Below, piece after piece: positions 36,701 through 45,578 of a DNA stretch of 64,000 bases. The position numbers were made by a program, and so were the translations under genes. Each line of letters starts with the position of its first letter. Position 1 is the first letter of the stretch. Origin of the DNA: Bradyrhizobium sp. AZCC 2262 (GTDB lineage: Bacteria > Pseudomonadota > Alphaproteobacteria > Rhizobiales > Xanthobacteraceae); the NCBI RefSeq assembly GCF_036924535.1, contig NZ_JAZHRT010000001.1, forward strand, positions 3,658,001 through 3,722,000, given 5' to 3'. Under the pieces are notes generated by a model that did not search any database, had not been told where the DNA came from, and saw nothing but the letters and a program-made list of their open reading frames with translations.

Positions 36701-36798
36701 TCCTGAGGAGCGCCGATAGGCGCGTCTCGAAGGACGTGACCGACAATGTTTCCTCTCATCCTTCGAGACGGTCGCTGCGCGCCCTCCTCAGGATGAGG
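36701..36798. repeat. Two-hairpin repeat between sufB and sufC
   Basis: TCCTGAGGAGCGCC pairs with GCGCGTCTCGAAGGA (36701-36734), and CATCCTTCGAGACG pairs with the region ending CGCGCCCTCCTCAGGATGAGG (36758-36798). The family matches the element at 32380-32483. It sits within the operon, just after the sufB stop at 36801. Confidence 0.75.
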
Positions 36799-36800
36799 TC

Positions 36801-38282
36801 CTATCCAACCGATCCTTCAAGACTGATCGAGATTAGCTTCTGCGCCTCAACCGCAAACTCCATCGGCAGTTGCTGCAGCACGTCCTTCACAAAGCCGTTG
36901 ACGACGAGGCCGACGGCTTCTTCCTGCGAGAGCCCACGCTGGACACAATAGAACAGCACGTCCTCGGAGATTTTCGACGTGGTCGCTTCGTGCTCGAAGG
37001 TCGCGGACGAGTTCTTCGCCTCGACGTAAGGAACGGTGTGCGCGCCGCATTTGTCGCCGATCAGGAGCGAGTCACAGGCGGTGAAGTTGCGGGCGCCGGT
37101 CGCTTTGCGGTGGGCGGTGACGAGGCCGCGATAGGTGTTTTGGGACACGCCGGCTGCGATGCCCTTTGAGATGATCCGGCTGGTGGTGTTCTTGCCGAGA
37201 TGGATCATCTTGGTGCCGCTATCGACCTGCTGGTGACCGTTCGAGATCGCGATCGAGTAGAACTCGCCGCGCGAATTGTCGCCGCGCAGGATGCAGCTCG
37301 GATATTTCCAGGTGATCGCCGACCCGGTCTCGACCTGGGTCCAGGAGATTTTTGAATTGTTGCCGCGGCAGTCGCCACGCTTGGTGACGAAATTGTAGAT
37401 GCCGCCGACGCCTTCGGAATTGCCGGGATACCAGTTCTGCACCGTCGAATATTTGATCTCGGCATCGTCGAGCGTGACGAGTTCGACCACGGCGGCATGC
37501 AACTGGTTCTCGTCGCGCTGCGGTGCGGTGCAGCCCTCGAGATAGCTGACGTAAGCGCCCTTGTCGGCGATGATCAGCGTGCGCTCGAACTGGCCGGTAT
37601 TGCGCTCGTTGATGCGGAAATAGGTCGACAGCTCCATCGGGCAGCGCACACCCGGCGGCACGTACACGAACGAGCCATCGGAGAACACCGCCGAGTTCAG
37701 CGTCGCGAAGTAATTGTCCGAGGTCGGCACGACCGAGCCGAGATACTTCTTCACCAGTTCGGGGTGTTCGCGGATGGCCTCCGAGATCGGCATGAAGATC
37801 ACGCCGGCGGCCTTCAATTCCTTCTGGAAGGTGGTGGCGACTGAAACCGAGTCGAACACGGCATCGACCGCGATCTTGCGCTCGCCTTCCGGCTTCACGA
37901 CGCCTTCCAGCACCTCGACTTCGCGCAGGGGGATGCCGAGCTTCTCGTAAGTCTTGAGGATTTCCGGATCGATTTCGTCGAGCGAGCCGATCTGCTTCTT
38001 CGGCTTCGGCGCCGAGTAGTAGTAGAGATCCTGGTAGTCGATCTTGGGGTAGTTCACGCGAGCCCAGGTCGGCTCCGTCATGGTCAGCCAGCGGCGATAG
38101 GCCTCCAGGCGCCATTCCAGCATCCAGGCCGGCTCGTTCTTTTTCGCGGAAATGAAGCGGACGGTGTCCTCCGACAGTCCCTTGGGGGCCTTGTCGGACT
38201 CGATAAGCGTCTCAAACCCATATCGGTACTGGTCGACGTCGATGCGCCTGACGCGCTCGACCGTCTCTTGTACGGCTGGCAT
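36801..38282 (-). CDS. sufB: Fe-S scaffold subunit SufB
   Basis: SufB is the main scaffold on which Fe-S clusters form with SufC and SufD. The 493-residue protein starts [20 protein letters not shown] and has the conserved regions [38 protein letters not shown] and [27 protein letters not shown]. It also has [31 protein letters not shown], the C-terminal site region. A strong GGAGGATGT site lies 5-6 nt before the ATG. An Irr-type box-like sequence (38315-38331) lies 33 bp upstream of the start, which suggests iron control. Confidence 0.97.
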   Translation of the reverse strand: MPAVQETVERVRRIDVDQYRYGFETLIESDKAPKGLSEDTVRFISAKKNEPAWMLEWRLEAYRRWLTMTEPTWARVNYPKIDYQDLYYYSAPKPKKQIGSLDEIDPEILKTYEKLGIPLREVEVLEGVVKPEGERKIAVDAVFDSVSVATTFQKELKAAGVIFMPISEAIREHPELVKKYLGSVVPTSDNYFATLNSAVFSDGSFVYVPPGVRCPMELSTYFRINERNTGQFERTLIIADKGAYVSYLEGCTAPQRDENQLHAAVVELVTLDDAEIKYSTVQNWYPGNSEGVGGIYNFVTKRGDCRGNNSKISWTQVETGSAITWKYPSCILRGDNSRGEFYSIAISNGHQQVDSGTKMIHLGKNTTSRIISKGIAAGVSQNTYRGLVTAHRKATGARNFTACDSLLIGDKCGAHTVPYVEAKNSSATFEHEATTSKISEDVLFYCVQRGLSQEEAVGLVVNGFVKDVLQQLPMEFAVEAQKLISISLEGSVG

Positions 38283-38314
38283 TCACATCCTCCGCTCGCG
38301 GTTTCAAGGACCGC

Positions 38315-38331
38315 GGTGGAACAATTCCAAA
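38315..38331. promoter_or_regulatory. Candidate Irr box (ICE) upstream of sufB
   Basis: GGTGGAACAATTCCAAA matches 15 of 17 positions of the iron-control-element consensus as I recall it, TTTRGAAYNRTTCYAAA. It lies 33 bp before the sufB start. A second, weaker inverted repeat, TTAGAACGGTTC, lies at about 38361-38372, over the end of the preceding gene. Irr represses or activates iron genes in rhizobia. Confidence 0.45.
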
Positions 38332-38371
38332 TCAGTGCCGAAGCGTTCCGGCGAAACGCGCTTAGAACGGT

Positions 38372-39526
38372 TCAACCTGTGTTTCGTCGCCCTTTAAGTA
38401 AGGCATCGGCAAGCTTTCGCCAAGCCTCCAGGGCCAAATCAATGTCTGCCTCTGATGTAGACCAGCCCATACTGAGCCGCACCGCTCCCTGCGCCAGTTC
38501 CTTGCCAAATCCCATAGCAGCCAGGACGTGCGACGGCTGGACCTTGCCGGACGAACAAGCAGAGCCGGACGATACCGCAATACCGCCGAGATCGAAGCCG
38601 ATCACGGCTGTTTCGGCCTTAAGGCCGGGAACCGTGAACAAGGTGGTATTAGTTAACCGCGGCACCTCCGCCGAAAATACAATCATACCAGAGGTTTGCT
38701 GGAGCCCCTTCTCAAGTCGCTCGCGCAAGGCGTGCAGACGTGTGGCATCCCCCGCCAGCGCGGCCATTGCGGCTGTCGTCGCCGCACCGAAGGCCGCGAT
38801 GCCTGCGACATTCTCAGTCCCGGCCCGGCGCCCCAGTTCCTGCCCGCCGCCGCGCAGCAGCGGCTCCAGACCCTGCATGTCCTCGGCTAGAACCAGCGCA
38901 CCGACGCCCTTCGGACCACCAACCTTGTGCGCGGAAAGCGTGATCAGATCGGTTCTCAAAGATTTGATATCAAACGATATTTTTCCCAGCGCCTGGATTG
39001 CATCGACATGCAGCAGCCCGCTTGCTTCATGCACGATGCCAGCGACTTCGCCGACCGGTTGAAGCGCGCCGGTCTCGTTATTGGCCAGCATGACCGAGAC
39101 AAGCGCTGGCTGCCCAACCGCAAGAAGCCTCCGCAGATGCTCGATGTCGATCAGGCCGGATCCGGTGACCTGGATGGTCTCGATCGCCTCGGGCGGGAAA
39201 CGCCCCCCTGACAGCACCGACGTATGTTCGATGGCCGAGACCAATAGCCGCTGGACCGGTTCGCCCGTGCCCCGGCGTAGTCCTGGCGTCAGCGCCAGCG
39301 CATTCGCCTCGGTACCACCAGACGTAAACACCACATCCTGCGGCCGGGCGTCGACGGCCCCGGAAATGGCGGCGCGGGCGTCCTCGACCAGCCGGCGCGC
39401 CTGACGCCCTTCCGCGTGGACGGAGGACGGGTTGCCGGCCATGTGCCAAGCGACCGCCATCGCCTGCCTGGCCTCAGGGCGAAGCGGCGTCGTCGCATTC
39501 CAGTCGAGATAGACCCGGTCGGACAT
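38372..39526 (-). CDS. Cysteine desulfurase (IscS/NifS type)
   Basis: The 384-residue PLP enzyme starts MSDRVYLDWNATTPLRPEA. It has the PLP lysine in SAHKVGGPKGVGAL and the active-site cysteine in AVSSGSACSSGKVQPSHVL, a group I (IscS/NifS) pattern distinct from the SufS in the same operon. In alphaproteobacteria this first desulfurase is often called SufS1 or IscS; I leave the symbol blank. It is the first gene of the suf unit in transcription order, 89 bp before sufB, and may be read from the same promoter or from a promoter before 39526. No Rrf2 regulator gene (iscR) precedes it within the window. Confidence 0.9.
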   Translation of the reverse strand: MSDRVYLDWNATTPLRPEARQAMAVAWHMAGNPSSVHAEGRQARRLVEDARAAISGAVDARPQDVVFTSGGTEANALALTPGLRRGTGEPVQRLLVSAIEHTSVLSGGRFPPEAIETIQVTGSGLIDIEHLRRLLAVGQPALVSVMLANNETGALQPVGEVAGIVHEASGLLHVDAIQALGKISFDIKSLRTDLITLSAHKVGGPKGVGALVLAEDMQGLEPLLRGGGQELGRRAGTENVAGIAAFGAATTAAMAALAGDATRLHALRERLEKGLQQTSGMIVFSAEVPRLTNTTLFTVPGLKAETAVIGFDLGGIAVSSGSACSSGKVQPSHVLAAMGFGKELAQGAVRLSMGWSTSEADIDLALEAWRKLADALLKGRRNTG

Positions 39527-39802
39527 TTCCGTACAATATTACCTATATCGGCGAGTAACTGCCGCGAGCCTCGGCCCCACGCCGGCGCCAGACGCCTTAT
39601 GGCAATTGGGGATCGCGCCGTCTCTTACAATCATCGCCTAACGCCTTGAGCTGCCTTCCAGATGTTCAAGATGCTTGCTTTTCGCCCCTCGCCTCATGCT
39701 AGAAGGCCGCAACCAGTTCACGGGAGCGCCCGTTCGCGCATCGCCAACGACGCGTGATCACATTTTCTCCGCCGGATCACGTCCGTTGCCTAGGGATCAT
39801 CA

Positions 39803-40450
39803 ATGCCTGAAGTAATTTTCACCGGCCCCGCGGGCCGCCTCGAAGGCCGTTACCATCCGGCCAAGCAGAAGAACGCGCCGATTGCGATGATCCTGCATCC
39901 GCATCCGCAGTTCCACGGCACGATGAATCACCAGATCGTCTACCAGTGCTACTACGCGTTTGCGCATCGCGGCTTTTCGGTGCTGCGTTTCAATTTTCGC
40001 GGCGTCGGCCGCAGCCAGGGGTCGTTCGATCACGGCACCGGTGAGCTTTCCGACGCGGCGTCCGCGCTCGACTGGGCGCAGACCATCAACCCCGAAGCGC
40101 GCGCTTGCTGGGTCGCCGGCTTTTCGTTCGGCGCCTGGATCGGCATGCAGCTTCTGATGCGCCGGCCCGAAGTTGAAGGCTTCATCTCGATCGCGCCGCC
40201 CGCCAATCTCTACGACTTCTCCTTCCTTGCCCCCTGCCCGTCGTCCGGCCTGATCGTGCATGGCGAGAAAGACGCGGTGGTGCCGCCAAAGGACGTCAAC
40301 ACGCTGGTCGAGAAGCTGAAGACCCAAAAGGGCATCGTGATCGATCAGCAGATCATCCCCGGCGCCAATCACTTCTTCGACGGCAAGCTGGAGCCGCTGA
40401 TGGAGACGGTGACCGGCTATCTCGACATGCGGCTCGCCAACGTTCGCTAA
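39803..40450 (+). CDS. Alpha/beta hydrolase
   Basis: The 215-residue protein has the alpha/beta hydrolase fold with oxyanion-region HPHPQFHG, nucleophile Ser in AGFSFGAWIG, an acidic residue in GEKDAVVPP and the late His in GANHFFDG. Its small size (no lid domain) fits the dienelactone-hydrolase-like or BAAT-like small hydrolases. The substrate is unknown. It is divergent from the suf operon across a 276-bp region; the downstream palindromic repeat may act as a terminator. Confidence 0.85.
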   Translation: MPEVIFTGPAGRLEGRYHPAKQKNAPIAMILHPHPQFHGTMNHQIVYQCYYAFAHRGFSVLRFNFRGVGRSQGSFDHGTGELSDAASALDWAQTINPEARACWVAGFSFGAWIGMQLLMRRPEVEGFISIAPPANLYDFSFLAPCPSSGLIVHGEKDAVVPPKDVNTLVEKLKTQKGIVIDQQIIPGANHFFDGKLEPLMETVTGYLDMRLANVR

Positions 40451-40465
40451 GACAGTTCGCCCACT

Positions 40466-40551
40466 TGTAGCCCGGATGGAGCACAGCGAAATCCGGGGCC
40501 GCTGCAAGCGGTGACGATTCCCGGATTGCGCTGCGCTCCATCCGGGCTACA
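40466..40551. repeat. 86-bp intergenic palindromic repeat
   Basis: TGTAGCCCGGATGGAGC (40466-40482) pairs with GCTCCATCCGGGCTACA (40535-40551), and inner ATCCGGG/CCCGGAT arms pair as well. It lies between the convergent hydrolase and SMR genes. Elements of this sort are frequent in Bradyrhizobium. Confidence 0.8.
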
Positions 40552-40554
40552 GGC

Positions 40555-40884
40555 TCACGTCGGCGCGAACTTCAGCGCCGCGATCCCGATCAGCACAAGC
40601 ACAATACCTGCAATCTTCATCGGGCTCAGCGCCTCGCCGAACAGCAGCACGCCCATGGTCAAGGTGCCGACCGCACCGATGCCGGTCCACACCGTGTAGG
40701 CGACGCCGATTTCCAGCACCTGCAGTGCCCGCCCAAGCAGGAAGACGAACGCGGCCAGCAATACCAGCGAGACGATGCTCCAGCCGAGGCGCGTGTAGCC
40801 GTCGGCATATTTCATCGCGATCGCCCAGCCGACGTCGAGAAGGCCGGCGGTTACAAGTGCTACCCAGGCGATCTGCGGCGACAT
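40555..40884 (-). CDS. SMR-family transporter (SugE/Gdx-like), Asp at essential Glu
   Basis: The 109-residue protein has four helices of the small multidrug resistance type. It fits the SugE/Gdx (guanidinium exporter) branch: YADGYTRLGWS after TM1 and AYTVWTGIGAVGTLTMGVLLFGEALSPM. The essential membrane-embedded glutamate of TM1 is replaced by aspartate: AGLLDVGWA (Asp17) rather than AGLLEVVWA. In EmrE this change alters the proton affinity. It acts as an inner-membrane antiporter; the substrate is not shown. The GST gene lies 7 bp upstream, so they are probably co-transcribed. Confidence 0.88.
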   Translation of the reverse strand: MSPQIAWVALVTAGLLDVGWAIAMKYADGYTRLGWSIVSLVLLAAFVFLLGRALQVLEIGVAYTVWTGIGAVGTLTMGVLLFGEALSPMKIAGIVLVLIGIAALKFAPT

Positions 40885-40891
40885 GGTCGTG

Positions 40892-41563
40892 CTATGCGGC
40901 GAGCTTCAGCATATGCGCGTCATGGCGCACCAGGAACGCGTGCAGCAATTGCGGATAATCGGGCCCGACTGCCGTGCGCGCGCTCGGCCGCTTCGCCAGC
41001 GCCACTCGCCATGCCCGCACCTTGGGCGCGTCGGCAAAGACCGAGAGATCGGTCAGTTGATCGAACACGTCGAAATAGCGGAAGATCGGCGCAAACACCG
41101 CGTCCACCAGGCTGAAATTCTCTCCCGCAAAATATGGACCCGCGCCCAGCGCCTCCTCGACGCGCGCAAACTTCGCGGCGACCGCCCGCCGTTTGCTCTC
41201 GAAGATTGCGGGATCGCCCGTCGTCTCCAGGCCCCATAATTCGCTGAGAATGGTCGAACCGAATTCCATCCAGGCGCGGTGCTGCGCGCGCTTGAGCGCA
41301 TCACGTGGATGCAGTTTCGCACCAGCTTGCGTTTCCTCGATATATTCGCAGATGACATTGCTCTCGAACAGCGCCGCGCCTCCGTCGGTCTCAACAAGCA
41401 GCACCGGCACCTTGCCGAGCGGCGAAATCTTCAGAAACCAGTCCGGCTTGTTGGCGAGATCGATATCGATGCGCTCGAACGGAACGCCCTTTTCGTTCAG
41501 CGCGATCACCGCGCGCTGCACATAGGGGCAAAGCTTGTGGCTGATCAGTTTCAGGGCGGCCAT
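40892..41563 (-). CDS. Glutathione S-transferase family protein
   Basis: The 223-residue protein has an N-terminal thioredoxin-like domain with CPYVQRAVIAL (residues 12-22), the proline of SPLGKVPVLL and the glutathione-binding ALFESNVICEYIEE, then an all-helical C-terminal domain with NFSLVDAVFAPIFRYFD. The CPY motif suits the omega/lambda-like or SspA-like GSTs with a cysteine at the active site. The substrate is unknown. It is followed 7 bp downstream by an SMR transporter, and a striking dyad (41581-41612) lies just upstream of its start. Confidence 0.88.
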   Translation of the reverse strand: MAALKLISHKLCPYVQRAVIALNEKGVPFERIDIDLANKPDWFLKISPLGKVPVLLVETDGGAALFESNVICEYIEETQAGAKLHPRDALKRAQHRAWMEFGSTILSELWGLETTGDPAIFESKRRAVAAKFARVEEALGAGPYFAGENFSLVDAVFAPIFRYFDVFDQLTDLSVFADAPKVRAWRVALAKRPSARTAVGPDYPQLLHAFLVRHDAHMLKLAA

Positions 41564-41580
41564 GGCAAATCCTCTGATTA

Positions 41581-41612
41581 ATGCACCTGCATCTATTTAG
41601 ATGCAAGTGCAT
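41581..41612. promoter_or_regulatory. Candidate operator upstream of GST/SMR genes
   Basis: The arms ATGCACCTGCATCT (41581-41594) and AGATGCAAGTGCAT (41599-41612) form an inverted repeat with 13 of 14 matches and a 4-bp centre. It also reads as two ATGCANNTGCAT boxes 20 bp apart. It lies 18 bp upstream of the GST start, as a repressor site would. Two more GTGCAC hexamers lie at 41657-41662 and 41667-41672. Confidence 0.55.
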
Positions 41613-41715
41613 CAAAATGTCAACCGGTCGCTGGCACGCGCCGCACAACAAAGTGTGTGCACGTTGGTGCACTTCGACATCCAATCGATGAAGACGTTGA
41701 GAGAACGCTCGGGCG

Positions 41716-42816
41716 TCAGGGCCGCGCGATCATCCCGCCGGTCATGGGAAACGGCACGCCCGTGGTGGCGGGATAGCTCAACGGCAGGCCTTTCAGGCCC
41801 CGCGCCGCCAAAAATCCGAACGCCTGGGCCTCAATGGCGTCGGACGCCCAACCCAGTGTGTCCGCGGCGCGGACAGTCGCCGGCGCCAGGCACTCGCGCA
41901 GCATCCGCAGCATGGTCAGGTTGCGGGCGCCGCCACCGGCCACGATCCAGTTCTTGGGTTCCTTCGGCAGCAGCGGCGCCACGCGGGCGATCGCGGCGAC
42001 GGTAAACGCGGTCAGCGTCGCCGCGCCATCCTCGGGCGGTGTATCGCTGAGCTTCAGCCCCGCAAAATCGTTGCGGTCGAGCGATTTCGGCGGCGGCAGC
42101 GAAAAGAACGGCATCTTCAGCGCGCGGGCGATCCAGGCTGCATCGACCTTGCCCAGCGCGGCGGTGCGGCCCTCGGTATCGAAACGCTGGTTCATGCGGC
42201 GGAACATGTGGTCGTCGAGCAGCGCGTTGCCCGGACCAGTGTCGCAGGCGATCAGCGTGTCGCCGTCGATATAGGTGATGTTGGCGACCCCGCCGATATT
42301 GACCACGACGGTCGGCCCCTCCCACTCCAGCGATTGGGCGAGGGCGCGGTGATAGACCGGCACAAAGGGCGCACCCTGCCCGCCGGCTTCGACGTCGGCG
42401 GCGCGGAAATCGTACATGACCGGGATGCAAATCGTCTTGGCGAGCGTCAGCGCGTCGCCGATCTGGACCGTCAGCTTTTTCTCGGGCCGGTGCAGCACGG
42501 TCTGGCCGTGAAAGCCGACGATGTCGATGTCGTCAAAGCGCATCCGGTGTTGCGCGGTAAAGGCGGCCACCGCCTCGGCATGCGCAGATGTCACGACCCG
42601 CTCGGCCTCGCGCAGGCAGCCGGGCCGCGCCGCGCGATCCGGCAGGTCGGCTGCCTCGTACAGCGCCTGGCGCAGCAGGCCGCGCTCGGAGTCGGTATAG
42701 GGCCGGTATCCGGACGGTCCCAGGGCGTTCACCCGGCGGCCGTCGGTTTCGATCAAAGCGACATCGACCCCGTCGAGCGAGGTGCCGCTCATCAAGCCTA
42801 ATGCCGTCAACATCAT
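41716..42816 (-). CDS. anmK: Anhydro-N-acetylmuramic acid kinase
   Basis: AnmK phosphorylates and opens anhydro-MurNAc during recycling of peptidoglycan in the cytoplasm. From the ATG at 42816 it has 366 residues, near the family length of about 370. It has GLMSGTSLDGVDVALIE, FHGQTVLHRP, VNIGGVANITY, CDTGPGNALLDD and VAGGGARN. A longer frame reaching 42891 would add 25 residues with no family counterpart, so it is rejected. It is divergent from tyrS across 178 bp. The neighbourhood is common in rhizobia. Confidence 0.93.
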   Translation of the reverse strand: MMLTALGLMSGTSLDGVDVALIETDGRRVNALGPSGYRPYTDSERGLLRQALYEAADLPDRAARPGCLREAERVVTSAHAEAVAAFTAQHRMRFDDIDIVGFHGQTVLHRPEKKLTVQIGDALTLAKTICIPVMYDFRAADVEAGGQGAPFVPVYHRALAQSLEWEGPTVVVNIGGVANITYIDGDTLIACDTGPGNALLDDHMFRRMNQRFDTEGRTAALGKVDAAWIARALKMPFFSLPPPKSLDRNDFAGLKLSDTPPEDGAATLTAFTVAAIARVAPLLPKEPKNWIVAGGGARNLTMLRMLRECLAPATVRAADTLGWASDAIEAQAFGFLAARGLKGLPLSYPATTGVPFPMTGGMIARP

Positions 42817-42994
42817 AGCAAATCGTGCCTTTGAAACGCCCTGCTCGATACGTCCCGCCGACGACGACCAGCTTGTGCCAAACACGCACATCTTATAATG
42901 CCACAGCGCCCGCCTTTGCGGCAGCCCGTTCCGCCATGGTTCCGCAAAACAGTTACAATTACAGTGAAAATAGAATGATCAAAGCAGCCCGGCC

Positions 42995-44248
42995 ATGACC
43001 GCATTTAAATCAGATTTCCTGAACATTTTACAGGAACGCGGCTTCATCCACCAATGCTCCGATTTCGAGGGGCTCGACGCGCTTGCCGCGAAGGGCCAGG
43101 CGACCGCCTATGTCGGCTACGACTGCACGGCGCCGTCGCTGCATATCGGCAACTACCTCACCATGATGATGCTGCATTGGCTGCAGCAGAGCGGCAACAA
43201 GCCGATTACCCTGATGGGTGGCGGCACCACCATGGTCGGCGACCCCTCCGGCAAGGATGAATCGCGCGCCATCCGCTCGATCGAGGAAATCGAGGCCAAC
43301 AAGGCCTCGATCCGCGGCGTGTTCGCGAAGGTACTGCGCTACGGCAACGGCCCGAGCGATGCCATCATGCTCGACAATGCGGAGTGGCTGACGAAACTGA
43401 ACTGGATCGAGATGCTGCGCGATATCGGCCGGCATTTCTCCGTCAACCGCATGCTGACGATGGACTCGGTGCGGCTCCGTCTCGAACGCGAGCAGGAGAT
43501 GAGCTTCATCGAATTCAACTACATGGTCTGCCAGGCCTACGACTTCGTCGAGCTGGCGCGGCGCACGGGATGCCGGTTGCAGATGGGCGGGTCCGACCAG
43601 TGGGGCAACATCGTCAATGGCGTCGATCTCGGCCGCCGCATGGGGACAGCACAATTGTTCGCGCTGACGACGCCGCTGCTGACGACGGCTTCAGGCGCCA
43701 AGATGGGCAAGACCGCGCAGGGCGCGGTCTGGCTCAATGCCGACCAGTTCTCACCTTACGATTTCTGGCAATACTGGCGCAACGTCGAGGACGCCGACGT
43801 CGTAAAATTTCTAAAGCTGTTCACGATCCTGCCGATGAGCGAGATCGCAAAGCTGGCGGCGCTGCAGGGCGGCGAGATCAACGAGGCCAAGAAGGTTTTG
43901 GCGACAGAGGCCACCGCATTGTTGCACGGCCGCGACGCCGCCAACATCGCCGCCGAAACCGCCCGGCAGACGTTTGAGCAAGGCGCGATCGCGGAGAGCC
44001 TGCCCACCGTGGAAGTTTCGCGCGGCGAGCTCGAAGCCGGCGCCGGTGTGCTGGGGTTGTTCGTGAAAGCGGGTCTCGTGGCCTCGAACGGCGAGGCACG
44101 ACGCCAGATCAAGGGCGGCGGCTTGCGCGTCAACGATGCCGCCGTCACCGACGAGAAGATGGTTCTGACGCCGTCCAACCTCACGCCGCAAGGCGTCATC
44201 AAGCTTTCCATGGGGAAGAAAAAGCACGTCCTGTTGAAACCCGCCTGA
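42995..44248 (+). CDS. tyrS: Tyrosyl-tRNA synthetase
   Basis: TyrS charges tRNA-Tyr. The 417-residue class I enzyme has the HIGH-type motif in [10 protein letters not shown], the tyrosine-binding loop [14 protein letters not shown], the KMSKS-type motif [10 protein letters not shown] and a C-terminal S4-like RNA-binding domain (residues about 350-417, [19 protein letters not shown]). The length is normal. An MFS transporter gene follows about 70 bp downstream. Confidence 0.97.
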   Translation: MTAFKSDFLNILQERGFIHQCSDFEGLDALAAKGQATAYVGYDCTAPSLHIGNYLTMMMLHWLQQSGNKPITLMGGGTTMVGDPSGKDESRAIRSIEEIEANKASIRGVFAKVLRYGNGPSDAIMLDNAEWLTKLNWIEMLRDIGRHFSVNRMLTMDSVRLRLEREQEMSFIEFNYMVCQAYDFVELARRTGCRLQMGGSDQWGNIVNGVDLGRRMGTAQLFALTTPLLTTASGAKMGKTAQGAVWLNADQFSPYDFWQYWRNVEDADVVKFLKLFTILPMSEIAKLAALQGGEINEAKKVLATEATALLHGRDAANIAAETARQTFEQGAIAESLPTVEVSRGELEAGAGVLGLFVKAGLVASNGEARRQIKGGGLRVNDAAVTDEKMVLTPSNLTPQGVIKLSMGKKKHVLLKPA

Positions 44249-44317
44249 TCGGGCGTGCATAGGCGCATTCGCTTTTGATGCTTGCGGGGAGCTGCGGAAA
44301 CGCGCTCCCTGCGTCCC

Positions 44318-45565
44318 ATGGACAACAAGACGCCAGAGGGAGACGCGTTAGCCAAGCCGCTCAAGCCGGAGCGGGTTGCGCTCAACGTGCTGGCGCTGTG
44401 CTTTACGCTGGCGCTTATCGGCCGCGGCCTCGGCGAGAGCTTTACGGTTTTCCTCAAACCGATCTCGGAGAATTTCGGCTGGGACCGCGCCCAAGTGGTC
44501 TCGGTCTATTCGCTGACCTGGCTGGCGGGCGGGCTGATGGCGCCGGTGGTCGGGCGGCTGTTCGACCGCTATGGCCCCCGCACCGTCTATTCGGTGGGAC
44601 TGTTGCTGCTTGGCGGCGCGTTCTTGGTGGCGTCACAGGCGCAGGCGCTGTGGCAATTCCAGTTGAGCGTTGGCCTCTGCGTCGGGATCGGCATCGCCTT
44701 CATCGGCAACGTGCCGAATTCGATCCTGCTCGGCCGCTGGTTCGGCCCGCGCCTGCCGACGGCGATGGCGATCGTCTATTCCGCGACCGGCGCAGGCGTG
44801 CTGGTGCTGTTGCCGGCCTCGCAGCTGCTGATCGATCACATCGGCTGGCGCGGCGCCTACCAGACCTTCGGCATCGTTGCGCTGTGCCTTTTGTTGCCGT
44901 TGCTGCTGCTGCCGTGGCGCCTGTTTTCGACGGGCTCGCCGCACATCGCCAGGAAGGCCGATCCTGATTTCGTCGACGGAGGCTGGACGCTGGAGAGCGC
45001 GATGCGCCACCACGCGTTCTGGGCGCTGTTTTCGACCTTTTTCTTCACCGCCATCGGCATGTACGCGATCTCGGCGCAGATCGTCGCCTATCTGATCGAC
45101 GCCGGCTTCCCGCCGCTGCAGGCGGCGACCGCCTGGGGTTTTTCCGGCGTCGTGCTGCTGTTCGGCATGCTGGGCGTGACGCAACTCGATACGATGATCG
45201 GACGAAGGCCGTCGGTGCTGCTCAGCTACGCCATCTCGATCGTCGGCATCATCCTGCTGTGGCTGCTGCAGTTCTATCCGAACTTCTGGCTGCTCGGCGC
45301 TTTCGTCGTGACCTTCGGCAGCATGATCGGTTCGCGCGGCCCGCTGATCACGGCGACCGCGATGAAGATCTTTCGCGGCGAGCGGGTCGGCACCATCTAC
45401 GGCACGATCTCGATCGGCAGCGGCCTCGGCTCAGGGTTCGGCGCCTGGGCCGGCGGCCTGATCCACGACTGGAGCCACAGCTATGATCCCGTGATCGCGT
45501 TCGCGCTGGTCGCCGTGGTGCTCGGAATGATCCCGTTCCTGGTCGTGCGGGCGCTGCGGCGCTAA
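44318..45565 (+). CDS. MFS transporter
   Basis: The 415-residue protein has twelve predicted helices and an MFS signature (AGGLMAPVVGRLFDRYGPRTVY, helix 2-3 loop) repeated in weaker form in the second half (FGMLGVTQLDTMIGRRP). It looks like the monocarboxylate/oxalate-formate antiporter-like branch (early RGLGESFTVFLKPISENFGWDRAQVVSVYS). The ATG at 44318 is chosen; a TTG at 44282 would add 12 residues. It ends 13 bp from the convergent AsmA-like gene. The substrate is unknown. Confidence 0.88.
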   Translation: MDNKTPEGDALAKPLKPERVALNVLALCFTLALIGRGLGESFTVFLKPISENFGWDRAQVVSVYSLTWLAGGLMAPVVGRLFDRYGPRTVYSVGLLLLGGAFLVASQAQALWQFQLSVGLCVGIGIAFIGNVPNSILLGRWFGPRLPTAMAIVYSATGAGVLVLLPASQLLIDHIGWRGAYQTFGIVALCLLLPLLLLPWRLFSTGSPHIARKADPDFVDGGWTLESAMRHHAFWALFSTFFFTAIGMYAISAQIVAYLIDAGFPPLQAATAWGFSGVVLLFGMLGVTQLDTMIGRRPSVLLSYAISIVGIILLWLLQFYPNFWLLGAFVVTFGSMIGSRGPLITATAMKIFRGERVGTIYGTISIGSGLGSGFGAWAGGLIHDWSHSYDPVIAFALVAVVLGMIPFLVVRALRR

Positions 45566-45578
45566 CTTCGCCCGCCGC

